NCBI RefSeq assembly: GCF_020169335.1
Contig: NZ_JAIEZN010000002.1
Span: forward strand, 744,001 to 808,000
DNA from: Devosia aquimaris
Lineage (GTDB): Bacteria; Pseudomonadota; Alphaproteobacteria; Rhizobiales; Devosiaceae
DNA length: 64,000 bases
Direction of reading: 5' to 3'
Under the pieces are notes generated by a model. It was not told the origin of the DNA and made no database searches. It worked only from the letters and a program-made list of their open reading frames with translations. A program made the translations under genes and the position numbers. Positions 53,698 through 63,600 of this stretch are shown piece after piece (position 1 is the first letter of the stretch; each line of letters opens with the position of its first letter).

Positions 53698-55521
53698 GTG
53701 GCCATCCTCGATCCCGATCAGGACCGCAAGCCCGAGCCCGCCGTCGAATGGCGTTCGAGCGAGGCCGATGAGCCGGCGCCGGATGCCGCCGAGGGCGGTA
53801 CCGATGCCGGGCGCACCGGCTGGCGCCGCTCGCTGGCGCCACTGTATCGGGTCACGGGGGCGGTGCGCCGCTTTCTCGACATCACCATCTTTTCCAGCCT
53901 CACGCGCCGCATCATTGTGCTCAATATGGCGGGGCTGCTGGTGTTGGTGGTGGGCATCCTGTACCTCAACCAGTGGCGCGCCGGGCTGATTGATGCCCGC
54001 GTGCAGTCGCTGCGTGTGCAGGGCGAAATCATCGCTGCGGCTGTGGCCGCGTCGGCCACCGTGGACAGCGACGTCATCTCGGTCAATCCAGACCGGCTGC
54101 TGGAGCTACAGGGCGACGGCTCGGTGTCGAGCCTGTCCTATTTCGATCCCACACTGGAATTTCCCATCAATCCCGAACGCGTGGCCCCGCTGCTGCGCAA
54201 TCTCATCACCCCGACCCACACCCGCGCCCGCATCTATGACCAGGGCGGGCTGATGATCCTTGATAGCGACAATATCTACACCCGTGGCGAGGTGATGCCG
54301 GCCGCGGCCGCCGCCAAGCCGGCGCCCGTGTTTTTCCTCGTCGACTGGTGGAACAAGATCATCAACTGGGTGCCGGGCGACAATTTCCCCAGCTATCAGG
54401 AATATGGCGTGGACGAAGGCACGCGCTATCCCGAGGTGGCCTCGGCCCTGCAGGGCGCCGCTGCCGATTTTGTGCGCGTCGACGCACAGAACCAGCTGGT
54501 GGTTTCGGTGGCCGTGCCGGTGCAGCGCGTGCGTGCCGTGGTGGGCGCGATCCTGCTCTCGACCGCCCCGGGCGATATCGACACCATCGTTTCCCAGGAG
54601 CGCAATGGCATCCTGCGCATCGCCATGATCGCGGCGGTGGTGCAGGTGGTGCTCTCGCTTGCCCTGGCCGGCACGATCGCTGGACCAATGCGGCGCCTGT
54701 CGGCGGCCGCCGAGCGCATCCAGACTGCGGGCAATGCCCGCGCCGAAATCCCTGACTACAGTGACCGCCCCGACGAAATCGGACATCTCAGCGACGCCTT
54801 CCGCCGCATGACCGACGGGCTCTATAACCGCATCGAGGCCATCGAGCGCTTCGCCGCCGACGTGGCCCATGAGCTCAAGAACCCTCTCACCTCGCTGCGC
54901 AGCGCGGTGGAAACCTTGCCGCTGGCCAAGCGGCCCGAAGATCGCGAACGGCTCAATGCCATCATCCAGCACGACGTCAAACGCCTCGACCGGCTGATCA
55001 CCGACATCTCAAGCGCCAGCCGCCTCGACGCCGAACTGGCGCGCGAGGGTGCCGAGCGTGTCGATGTCGAAAAGCTCGCCGAAGCCATTGTGTCGATCCA
55101 GAAGGACATGGCGCTCGGGCGCGGCGTCACGGTCGAAATGGTCAAGCGCACCGGCAAGGGTGCCGCCATCATCAATGGCCACGAAAGTCGGCTGGCCCAG
55201 GTCTTCGCCAATCTGATCGACAATGCCGTGTCCTTCTCGCCCCAGGGCGGGGTGGTGCAGGTGGCGCTGGCGACGGACGCGGAAAACACCACCATCACCG
55301 TGACCGACCAGGGGCGCGGCATCACCGGCGATTTCACCAAGATCTTCCAGCGCTTCTATACAGACCGGCCCGACACAGAGAGCTTTGGCGACCATTCGGG
55401 CCTGGGCCTCTCCATCTCCAAGCAGATCGTGGAAGCCCACAAGGGGACCATCCGGGCCAGCAACCGGCGCGACCGTTCGGGGGCCGTGTTCACGGTTGTG
55501 TTGCCGCGCGCCCGCAAATAG
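53698..55521 (+). CDS. chvG: sensor histidine kinase ChvG
   Basis: 607 residues: a cytoplasmic Pro-rich head, first membrane helix (IIVLNMAGLLVLVVGILYL), periplasmic sensor, second helix (IAMIAAVVQVVLSLALAG) followed by a HAMP domain, a dimerisation/phosphoacceptor helix with His at about 391 (DVAHELKNPLTSLRS), and an ATPase domain with N-box ANLIDNAVSFS. It starts with GTG eight bases after chvI. The hprK and PTS genes follow in the same direction. Confidence 0.93.
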   Translation: MAILDPDQDRKPEPAVEWRSSEADEPAPDAAEGGTDAGRTGWRRSLAPLYRVTGAVRRFLDITIFSSLTRRIIVLNMAGLLVLVVGILYLNQWRAGLIDARVQSLRVQGEIIAAAVAASATVDSDVISVNPDRLLELQGDGSVSSLSYFDPTLEFPINPERVAPLLRNLITPTHTRARIYDQGGLMILDSDNIYTRGEVMPAAAAAKPAPVFFLVDWWNKIINWVPGDNFPSYQEYGVDEGTRYPEVASALQGAAADFVRVDAQNQLVVSVAVPVQRVRAVVGAILLSTAPGDIDTIVSQERNGILRIAMIAAVVQVVLSLALAGTIAGPMRRLSAAAERIQTAGNARAEIPDYSDRPDEIGHLSDAFRRMTDGLYNRIEAIERFAADVAHELKNPLTSLRSAVETLPLAKRPEDRERLNAIIQHDVKRLDRLITDISSASRLDAELAREGAERVDVEKLAEAIVSIQKDMALGRGVTVEMVKRTGKGAAIINGHESRLAQVFANLIDNAVSFSPQGGVVQVALATDAENTTITVTDQGRGITGDFTKIFQRFYTDRPDTESFGDHSGLGLSISKQIVEAHKGTIRASNRRDRSGAVFTVVLPRARK

Positions 55522-55530
55522 ACTGGCGTC

Positions 55531-55989
55531 ATGAAACCGACCACCAATGTGCACGGCACCGGCCTGCTTCTGGGCTCCGCCGGCGTGCTGCTCCGGGGCC
55601 CCTCGGGCGCCGGCAAATCCGTGCTCGCTCTGTCACTGCTTGATCGCTGGGAGGCCCGGGGCTGGCCGGCGCTGCTGATTGCCGATGACCGTGTGGACAT
55701 ACTCGAGACCGCTGGCGGGCTCGCCATGCAGGCGCCCGATCAGCTCACCGGGCTGATCGAACTGCGCGGCCGCGGCATCATCAGCCGCCCCCACGTCGCC
55801 ACCGCCCCTTTGCACCTGATCGTCGACATGGTGCCAGACATGATCCGCATGCTGGAAGAAGACGAGCTGCGCACAGAGCTCGCCGGGGTGACCCTGGCTA
55901 GGGCGCCCGTGCCCTTCGGCAGCGTCATCAGCGTGCATCACCAGCTGCTGCTGGTGGCTCAGGCCATCGCCGAGCTGGGGACAAATTGA
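55531..55989 (+). CDS. hprK: HPr kinase/phosphorylase, short alphaproteobacterial form
   Basis: 152 residues comprising only the kinase domain, with P-loop GPSGAGKS (23-30) and RGRGIISRPHV. It phosphorylates a Ser of HPr, encoded 600 bases downstream. It lies nine bases after chvG. The N-terminal domain of Gram-positive HprK is absent, as usual here. Confidence 0.9.
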   Translation: MKPTTNVHGTGLLLGSAGVLLRGPSGAGKSVLALSLLDRWEARGWPALLIADDRVDILETAGGLAMQAPDQLTGLIELRGRGIISRPHVATAPLHLIVDMVPDMIRMLEEDELRTELAGVTLARAPVPFGSVISVHHQLLLVAQAIAELGTN

Positions 55990-56167
55990 CAAAATATCAC
56001 TTGAATCATGTCCCCTGCCGGACAACAGTGACGCTCGCCCAGCCGTCTGGCCGGGCGGCCACACGGCTTGCCGCGCGACTGCGCGCCCGTGTTGGTGGGG
56101 GTAAAATGAGACTGGAAGGCTGTCGGCGCCGCGTCGCAGGCGCAGGTCGGCAGGCTGGGGACTTCGC

Positions 56168-56569
56168 ATGATTGGTCTGGTACTGGTAACCCATGGCGCG
56201 CTCGCCAATGAGTTCAAGTCGGCGCTTGAGCATGTGGTCGGTCCGCAGGACTTTTGCGAGACCATTGCCATCGGGCCCGAGGACAATATGGAAGCCCGCC
56301 GCAATGACATCCTGGCGGCCGTGGATCGCTCCGACAATGGCCAGGGCGTCATCATCCTGACCGACATGTTCGGCGGCACCCCCTCTAACCTGGCCATCTC
56401 GGTGATGCAGAATCGCGCCGTGGAGGTCATCGCCGGCGTCAACCTGCCCATGTTGGTCAAGCTGGGCCGCGTGCGCGGCGACATGACCATCAAGGATGCC
56501 GTGGCACTGGCGCAGGAAGCCGGCCGCAAATACATTACGGTGGCCAATTCCATTCTGGGCGCCGACTGA
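56168..56569 (+). CDS. PTS EIIA-Man-type protein
   Basis: 133 residues with phospho-acceptor His9 in VLVTHG and DMFGGTPSNLA. In alphaproteobacteria this belongs to a regulatory phosphorelay rather than sugar transport; no EIIB or EIIC is present here. A gap of 178 bases separates it from hprK; HPr follows. Confidence 0.9.
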   Translation: MIGLVLVTHGALANEFKSALEHVVGPQDFCETIAIGPEDNMEARRNDILAAVDRSDNGQGVIILTDMFGGTPSNLAISVMQNRAVEVIAGVNLPMLVKLGRVRGDMTIKDAVALAQEAGRKYITVANSILGAD

Positions 56570-56615
56570 CACTCTGCGGGCCGCCGGCGGCGCCCGCACC
56601 CTGTGGAGAGCCGAC

Positions 56616-56915
56616 ATGGATGCCAGCCGCGCCGTCGCGCAGCAACTGACGATCGTGAATCGCAAGGGCCTGCACGCGCGCGCCTCCGCCCGCTTCGTGC
56701 GCACTGCCGAGTGTTTTGATGCCTCCATCTCGGTCATCAAGGACGGCAATGCGGTGGCCGGCAATTCCATCATGGGTCTGATGATGCTGGGCGCCGGGCC
56801 CGGCAGCACGATTCTTGTTCAAGCCAGCGGCAAACAGGCCCGCGAAGCGCTCGAGGCCATCGTCGAACTGGTCAACAATGGCTTCGACGAAGATGTCGAG
56901 GGCACCGCGGGCTAG
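56616..56915 (+). CDS. ptsH: phosphocarrier protein HPr
   Basis: 99 residues with phospho-His20 in KGLHARAS and regulatory Ser51 in AGNSIMGL, the target of HprK. GGAGAG before the ATG at 56616 fixes the start; the frame is open upstream into EIIA. EI (ptsP or ptsI) is not in the window. Confidence 0.93.
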   Translation: MDASRAVAQQLTIVNRKGLHARASARFVRTAECFDASISVIKDGNAVAGNSIMGLMMLGAGPGSTILVQASGKQAREALEAIVELVNNGFDEDVEGTAG

Positions 56916-57014
56916 GGGCGTGGTTTCGGCCGGCCCTGCTTGGGCTCTTGAAGTTCGCAATCCGCCGGCGTTTTCACCTGGATGCTCCACTGGATTTCGG
57001 AGCCGACGCGGCCA

Positions 57015-57422
57015 CTAACGGGCCCCGAGGTAGTCGGTAACGTCCAGCGTATCGACATCGATGTGGCCGAGCCGGAGCGGCGCGTCGCGGCTGGGGCCCG
57101 CCACAAAGCCCATGCGCCGCGCGTCGATCGTCCACAGCGTCTGGATCCAGCGGATCGATGGCACGTGAACGCTGCGCGCACCCGCATCGAGGAGCGACCC
57201 AGCCCGGGCCAGACGCAGCCACAGCGTCGCGCCGCCGATGGCGCACCAGCTCTCGTCATCGGCAAGACACGCCGCAATCGGGTCCCCGTAAATCCCGGCA
57301 ATATGCGCCTCAGCAATGCCATCCGAGACAAATCCGTCTTCGTAGACCTTAAAGACCACGAGATTGTCCGAGATCGCCAGCAGCACCGCGTTGTCTCGGT
57401 AGGAGAGGTCTGGAAACAGCAC
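57015..57422 (-). CDS. Hypothetical protein
   Basis: 135 residues starting MLFPDLSYRDNAVLLAISDN and ending DVTDYLGAR; beta-rich, no signal peptide or known domain. It starts with GTG behind GGAG at good spacing. It stands alone between ptsH (convergent) and the giant RTX gene (same strand). Unrecognised. Confidence 0.6.
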   Translation of the reverse strand: MLFPDLSYRDNAVLLAISDNLVVFKVYEDGFVSDGIAEAHIAGIYGDPIAACLADDESWCAIGGATLWLRLARAGSLLDAGARSVHVPSIRWIQTLWTIDARRMGFVAGPSRDAPLRLGHIDVDTLDVTDYLGAR

Positions 57423-57650
57423 GGCTGGACTCCGTCAAAGAGCATTTGAGGTCCACGCATGTTCGTGCAGTGTGCCAAGCGCTTGATGTGTCCGGAGGAA
57501 CAGCGCTGGGCGCAATGGCAATGGTTCGTGCAACTGCGGTGTCGGCGCCTCCGAGCGACAGTCTGCACCGGCTTCGGCGCCATAGCCCAACCGCATTCAG
57601 CGCCTTGCATTGTCAGCGGGCAAGGATCCTCGCGTCCTGGTGTCGGTTGG

Positions 57651-60600
57651 CTAGGCGATCAGCATGTCGTCGCCGAGGCCGATGCCGAGATCGGAGAGGA
57701 CCGTCTGGCCGCTGAAGTCGCCCAAGACGACCACCGCGGATGACGATGCTGCGCTCATGAAGCTGGCCTGGTGCGTGGCGTCGTTGATGAACAGGATGTC
57801 GGCCTTTCCATCACCATCAAAATCATCGATGCCAGCCAGCGTCTTGCCGGTCGCAAATCCAATATTGACGTTGATGCCTGTGTCACCCTGCATGTAGGAC
57901 AGCCAACCGCCGGTTGTCCTTTTGAACAGCAGATCCATCGCACCGTCGCCGTCAAAATCGCCGGCACCCAGCAACTCCTGGCCCGTGCGATAGCCATAGT
58001 TGACGTTCGCACCATTTCCGTCCCTGGCATAGGACATCCACCCAGAGGTGGTGCTGCGGAACAAGGCGTCGTCTCGGCCGTCGCCGTTGAAGTCGCCGAT
58101 CGCCATCAGGTCCTGCCCTGGTCGGAAGCCGACATTGATATTGGCCAGATCGCCGCCGCGGGCATAGGAGAGCCAGCCGGAGGTGTCGCTCTCGAACAGC
58201 ATGTCCTCTTTGCCGTCGCCGTTGAAGTCGCCGGTGGCAATCAGGGTCTGTCCGTTGCGGTAGCCCATGCCGGAATAGGTCGAGCCGCTGTTGAGGAAGG
58301 CAAACCAGCCACTCGCGTCCTTTCTGAGCAGGATGTCGTCGGTGCCGTCGCCATTGAAGTCACCGATGGCAACGACCGACTGGCCGGCGAGATTGCCCAC
58401 ACTGGTCGTCGTACCATCGGCACTGCGATAATAGGTCGAGCCGCTGGCAGTGCGGTACAAGACGCTGTCGCTGCCATCGCCATTGAAGTCGCCGACCCCC
58501 AGCACGGTATTGGCGCCAAGGGTTCCGGCGGACTGCGGCGCCGTGTTGCCCCAGCCATCGCGGAAGGTGAGCGCGCCGGTATTGCTGACGGCAACCACGT
58601 CGGCAATCAGATTGCCGTTCATGTCGGTGGTGACATCGGGACGATAGGAGGTGAGGTCAACCAGGCGATCGGTAAACTGCAGCCGCTCGAGCGATGTGTC
58701 GAACGTATCCGCTCCGTCCGGACTACTGCCGCGCAGATCGGTGATGGTCCGAGAACGATAGTCGATCAGGTAGTCAGAGAACGCACCCGAGAAGACGGCC
58801 GTATCCAAGCCATCGCCCCCGTCGAGCAGATCATTGCCTGCGCCACCAATCAGCGTGTCGTTGTCGGCGCCACCATAGAGCTTGTCCGCACCGGCCCCGC
58901 CGCGGAGCGTATCATTGCCGCCATTGCCGCGCAGGATATCGTCGAGCGCCAGGCCGGTGAACGTATTCGCCTGGCCATTGCCGGAGATCTCGAAGCGTTC
59001 GACGCCGCTATAGCTCACAGAGGTGTAGGAACCCTCCGCACTGACGAAGGTCTCGAACCCGCCATCTGTCACACCGCCGCCACCATAGATGTCGTGCTGC
59101 GCACCGCTCCAATCGAGCACCAGGGTGTCGACCCCGGCGCCGCCAATGAACTGATGGGCGCCAGTTGAACCGATATCGATCGCAAAGCGGTCGTTGCCGT
59201 CGCCGGCATCGAAGCGATGGCCGCCGACGCCGTGGATGCGCAGATTGGCCGCGATGCCACGGGCATCCAGCGTGTCGTCGCCGGCCCCCGTCGTGATCTG
59301 CAGGACCTCGACACTCTTCCAGCTGACCTCCCGGTCCGTTCCGGCATTGGTCAGCTGGGCAGCGACCTGCGCATCGGACAGGTCGAGGATGAAATTCTGC
59401 CCAACGGCAGAAAGATCGGTGGCGAGCACCAGGTCGGTGCCCGCGCCGCCGTCGTAAATGCCGCCTCCGGCGCCACCATCAAGGCGGTCGGTGCCATTGC
59501 CGCCGCGCAACTCGTCATAGAGTGCACCGCCGAACAACCGGTCATCACCATTGCCGCCTGTCAGGACAAACTTCTCGACACTGCTGAACGAGACAGACGT
59601 GTAGGTGCCCTCGCTGGAAATGAAGGTGTTGTAGCTGCCGCTGCCCGGCACACCACCGCTGTAACCGATTGCGAAATTGGCCGTGCTCCAGTCCATGATC
59701 AGCGTGTCGGTGCCGCCATCGCCCTGGAAGACATGATCGCCCGTCGCGCCCAGATCGACCGCAAAGCTGTCATTGCCGTCTCCGGCGCGAATGGTGTGGC
59801 CGCCTACGCCATGGATGCGCATATTGCCGCCGACGCCGCGCGTATCCACGGTGTCGTTGCCGGCGCCCAGGGTGATATCGAGCACTTCGACGGCCCGCCA
59901 GGTGACCTGCCGGCCGGTGCCGGCATTGGTGATCCGGGCGATCGACTGGGCTTCGGCCAGGCTGAGGACGAAATCCTCGCCGGCGGCCGACAGGTCGCTG
60001 GCGCGCACCAGATCAAGCCCGGAGCTGCCATCGGCGAGGCCGCGGCCCGCGCCCAGTTCCAGCAAATCGACACCGCCGCCGCCGCGCAATTCGTCGTAGC
60101 TGGCGCCGCCGACCAGGCGGTCATTGCCCGCGCCACCGGTGAGCCGGTATTGCTCGATGCCGGAGAAGGCCATGGTCGTATAGGTGCCTTCGGCTGCCAC
60201 ATAGACCGAATAATATGTGCCGTAGTAGCTGATGGATTCTGTCGCGGCGCTCCAGTTCATCACCAGCGTATCGATGCCGTCACCACCGGCAAACATGTGG
60301 GAGCCAGTGGACCCCAGGTCGATCTTGAAGGTGTCGTTGCCGGCGCCGCCATCGATAGTGTGGCCGGAAACACCGCGAATGCGCATATTGCCGACAATGC
60401 CCTGCGCATCGATTTCGTCGTCACCGGCGCCCAGAGTGACCTGGAGGACTTCGACGCCCTTCCAGCTGACTTCACGGGACTTGCCGGCATTGGTGATCTG
60501 CGCGGTGGTCTGGGCTGCTGCGAGATTGAGCCTGAAATTCTGCCCCACCGCCGAGAGGTCGGTGGCAAACACGACGTCGAGCCCGTCGCCGCCGTCATAG

Positions 60601-63600
60601 ACCCCCTTGCCCGTGCCGCCCTCAATCCGGTCGGAGCCGGCACCGCCGATCAGCGTGTCGTCCAGCGCCCCGCCGACCAGGAGGTCATTGCCACTGCCAC
60701 CGGTGAGCTGGAACCGCTCGGTATCGGTGAAACTGACATAGCCATAACTGCCATAGGTTGGATAGAAGACGCTGTAATAGCTGCCCGCGGCATTGAAGGT
60801 GACGTCGGCGTTCGCCTTGCTCCAGTCCATGACCAGGGTATCGACACCATCGCCACCCTTGAAGAGGTGGCTGCCGAAAGCGTCGTAGTCGACGGCGAAC
60901 GTGTCATCGCCTGCGCCGGCATCGAACAGGTGCGATCCGAAGGACCGCGTATCCGTATAGACCGCACCCAAGCCACGCACGTCGAGCGTGTCATTGCCGG
61001 CACCAAGCACGAGGCGCGCGACTTCGATGCCCTGCCAGTGCGTCTCGATGGCCGTTCCCGCATTGACGGTGACGGTGCCGGCCTGCGTATCGGCCAGCCG
61101 TAGCGTGAAGTTCAGGCCCGCGGCCGAGGCGATCGTCGCCGATGCCAGGTCAACGCCGGCGCCGCCCAGATAGCTGCCCTTGCCCGTGCCGCCAACCAGG
61201 CGGTCATTGCCGGCATTGCCGATGAGGATGTCATCGAGGTCGCTGCCGTAGAGGTCGTCATCGGCCGAACCGCCAGTCAACTCGAAGCGTTCGACGCTGG
61301 AATAGGAGACGGACTGGTAATATCCGCCCGGCGCCCAGAAGACCGAGTAATAGGGCGTCGCGGCGCCGACGAACGTGATGTTCTGGCTGGTGCCGCTCCA
61401 ATCCATGATCAGCGTGTCGATGCCATCGCCGCCCTGGAACAGATGGCTGCCGAGCGAGTTGATGTCGACGGCAAACGTGTCGTTGCCCGCACCGGCATCG
61501 AACAGATCAAAACCATAGCCGCGCATGCCCGTATCGGTGTTGAGGGGCAGACCACGTGCGTCCAGCGTATCGTTACCGGCGCCGGTGGTGAGGCGCGCAA
61601 CTTCGATGCCCTCCCAGCGCGTCTCGATGGCCGTGCCGGCATTGACCACCACCTCGCCGGCCTGGGTGTCGGCCAGCCGCAGAACGAAGTCGAGCCCCTG
61701 TGCCGATGCGATGACAGCCGTCACCATGTCGACGCCCGCGCCGCCGTGATAGGTGCCCTTGCCGGCACCACCCATCAGCCGGTCATTGCCTGCATTGCCC
61801 TTGAGCACGTCCTCGTAGTCGCCACCCCACAAATCGTCGTCGCCCGATCCGCCAGTGAGCTTGAACCTCTCGGTGTCGGAAAAGACCATATAGGTGTAAC
61901 TACCGACGCTGGGCACAAACGTCTCGTAATAGCCACTCGCGCCCGAACCGACATAGCGGATCCCATGGACGGTATTGGTCCAGTCCATGTCCAGCGTGTC
62001 GATGCCATCGCCGCCATTGAAGGTGTCCTGGACATCGTAGGTGCCTGGCGTGTAACCCAGATGGAAATGGCCGGTATCGTCGTCACCGCCGCCATTCAGC
62101 GTGTCGGCGCCTGCAGCGCCCGCCCAAAGGTCATCATTCCCGGCCAGCCCATAGATGACGTTGGACCGCGTGTTGCCGACGATGACATTGTCCAGCGCAT
62201 TGCCGGTGATGTTGATGCGCCAGGCGTTGTCGGTGACGATGAAATTCTCGACCTGCGCACCCCAGGTGTTGAGCGTGTAGTCGATCAGCGGATCAGGGAT
62301 CTGCTGGGTCGCAAACGCCATCGTCTGGGTGGTGGCATAGATGGTGTCGATGCCCTCGTCCGCGAGTTCCTCGACGGTGTCGCTCTGGTTGTCGACATAA
62401 TAGGTGTCGTCACCCTGGCCGCCGGCCATATGGTCGGCGCCCTCGCGGCCGTCGATGACATTGTCGAGGCCGTTGCCGACAATGGTGTTGCTTCCAGAAT
62501 TGCCGGTGGCGTGGGTCGCCGAGCCGGTGATGGTCAGGTTCTCAATGCTGGAATTGCCAGCGATGGAGTAGCTCAGCGATGCGTAGATGATATCGGTGCC
62601 ATCGCCATCATCGCTGCTGTCGTCGACAACATCGAGCAGGGAGTCCACGTAATAGGTGTCGTCGCCCTGGCCGCCGACCATGGTGTCATTGCCTTCTCCG
62701 CCATAGAGAAAGTCATTGCCGCTGCCGCCGACCAGCGTGTCGTCGCCGGCGTAGCCGTAAAGGTAATCCTGTCCGCCGATGCCGCGAAGGTGGTTGGCGG
62801 TCGCGGTGCCATGGAGGGTATCGGAGTGGCTTGAGCCCTCGACGATCTCGATCGAGTCATAGGTATCCCCCTCCGCTTCGCCGCCAAACTGGCTAGCGAG
62901 GTTGAGGTTGATGGTCACTCCGGCACCAGAATTGCGATAGGTTACGGTGTCGATGCCGCCGCCGCCGATCAGGGCATCGGCGCCAGCGCGGCCGTCCAGG
63001 ATATTGTTGCCGTCATTGCCGCGAATGATCTGGGATTTCTCGTTGCCTTCGAGTTCGATGGCCTGTGTGCCGCTACTATTGGCGGTCTCCAGCAGTTCGA
63101 CCGATACGCCGACTCCCAGCGCGTAGTTGTTGCGGGCGCGGACGGTGTCCAGGCCTTCATCGTCCCATTCGTGGATGATGTCGGGAAAGGCGTCGACATA
63201 GTAGATGTCGTCGCCGATGCCGCCCGTCATGGTGTCATTGTCAGCGCCGCCATCGAGCGTGTCGTTGCCGCCGCCACCGATGAGCTCATCCATGCCGGCA
63301 TCGCCGTACAACGTGTCATCATCGTCGCCGCCGTCCAGCAAGTCCGCATCGTCGTCGCCATAGAGCGTGTCATTGCCGGCGTGGCCATAGAGCCTGTCCT
63401 CGCCCGCAAGCCCATGCAGCGTATTTCCGCTGGCGTTGCCGTTGATGGTGTTTGCGAGGGCGTTGCCCGTGCCTGCCAGGGCAGAGCCGACCAGCGTCAG
63501 ATCCTCGATCACCTGCTGGTCGGGCGTATCGAGGGACCAGTCGAGCGAAGCAATGACATGGTCATGCCCGCCATCTTCGCCGGAGCCGATTTCGTTGAGC

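Noticed and set aside
57459..57743. Plus-strand frame beginning MFVQCAKRLMCPEE
   Set aside because: It runs into the antisense of the RTX gene, and there is no domain or conserved-looking feature.
59154..62040. Periodic DNA that could suggest a CRISPR or satellite array
   Set aside because: Periods are 564-579 bases, multiples of three, and encode repeated protein modules; there are no short direct repeats with unique spacers.
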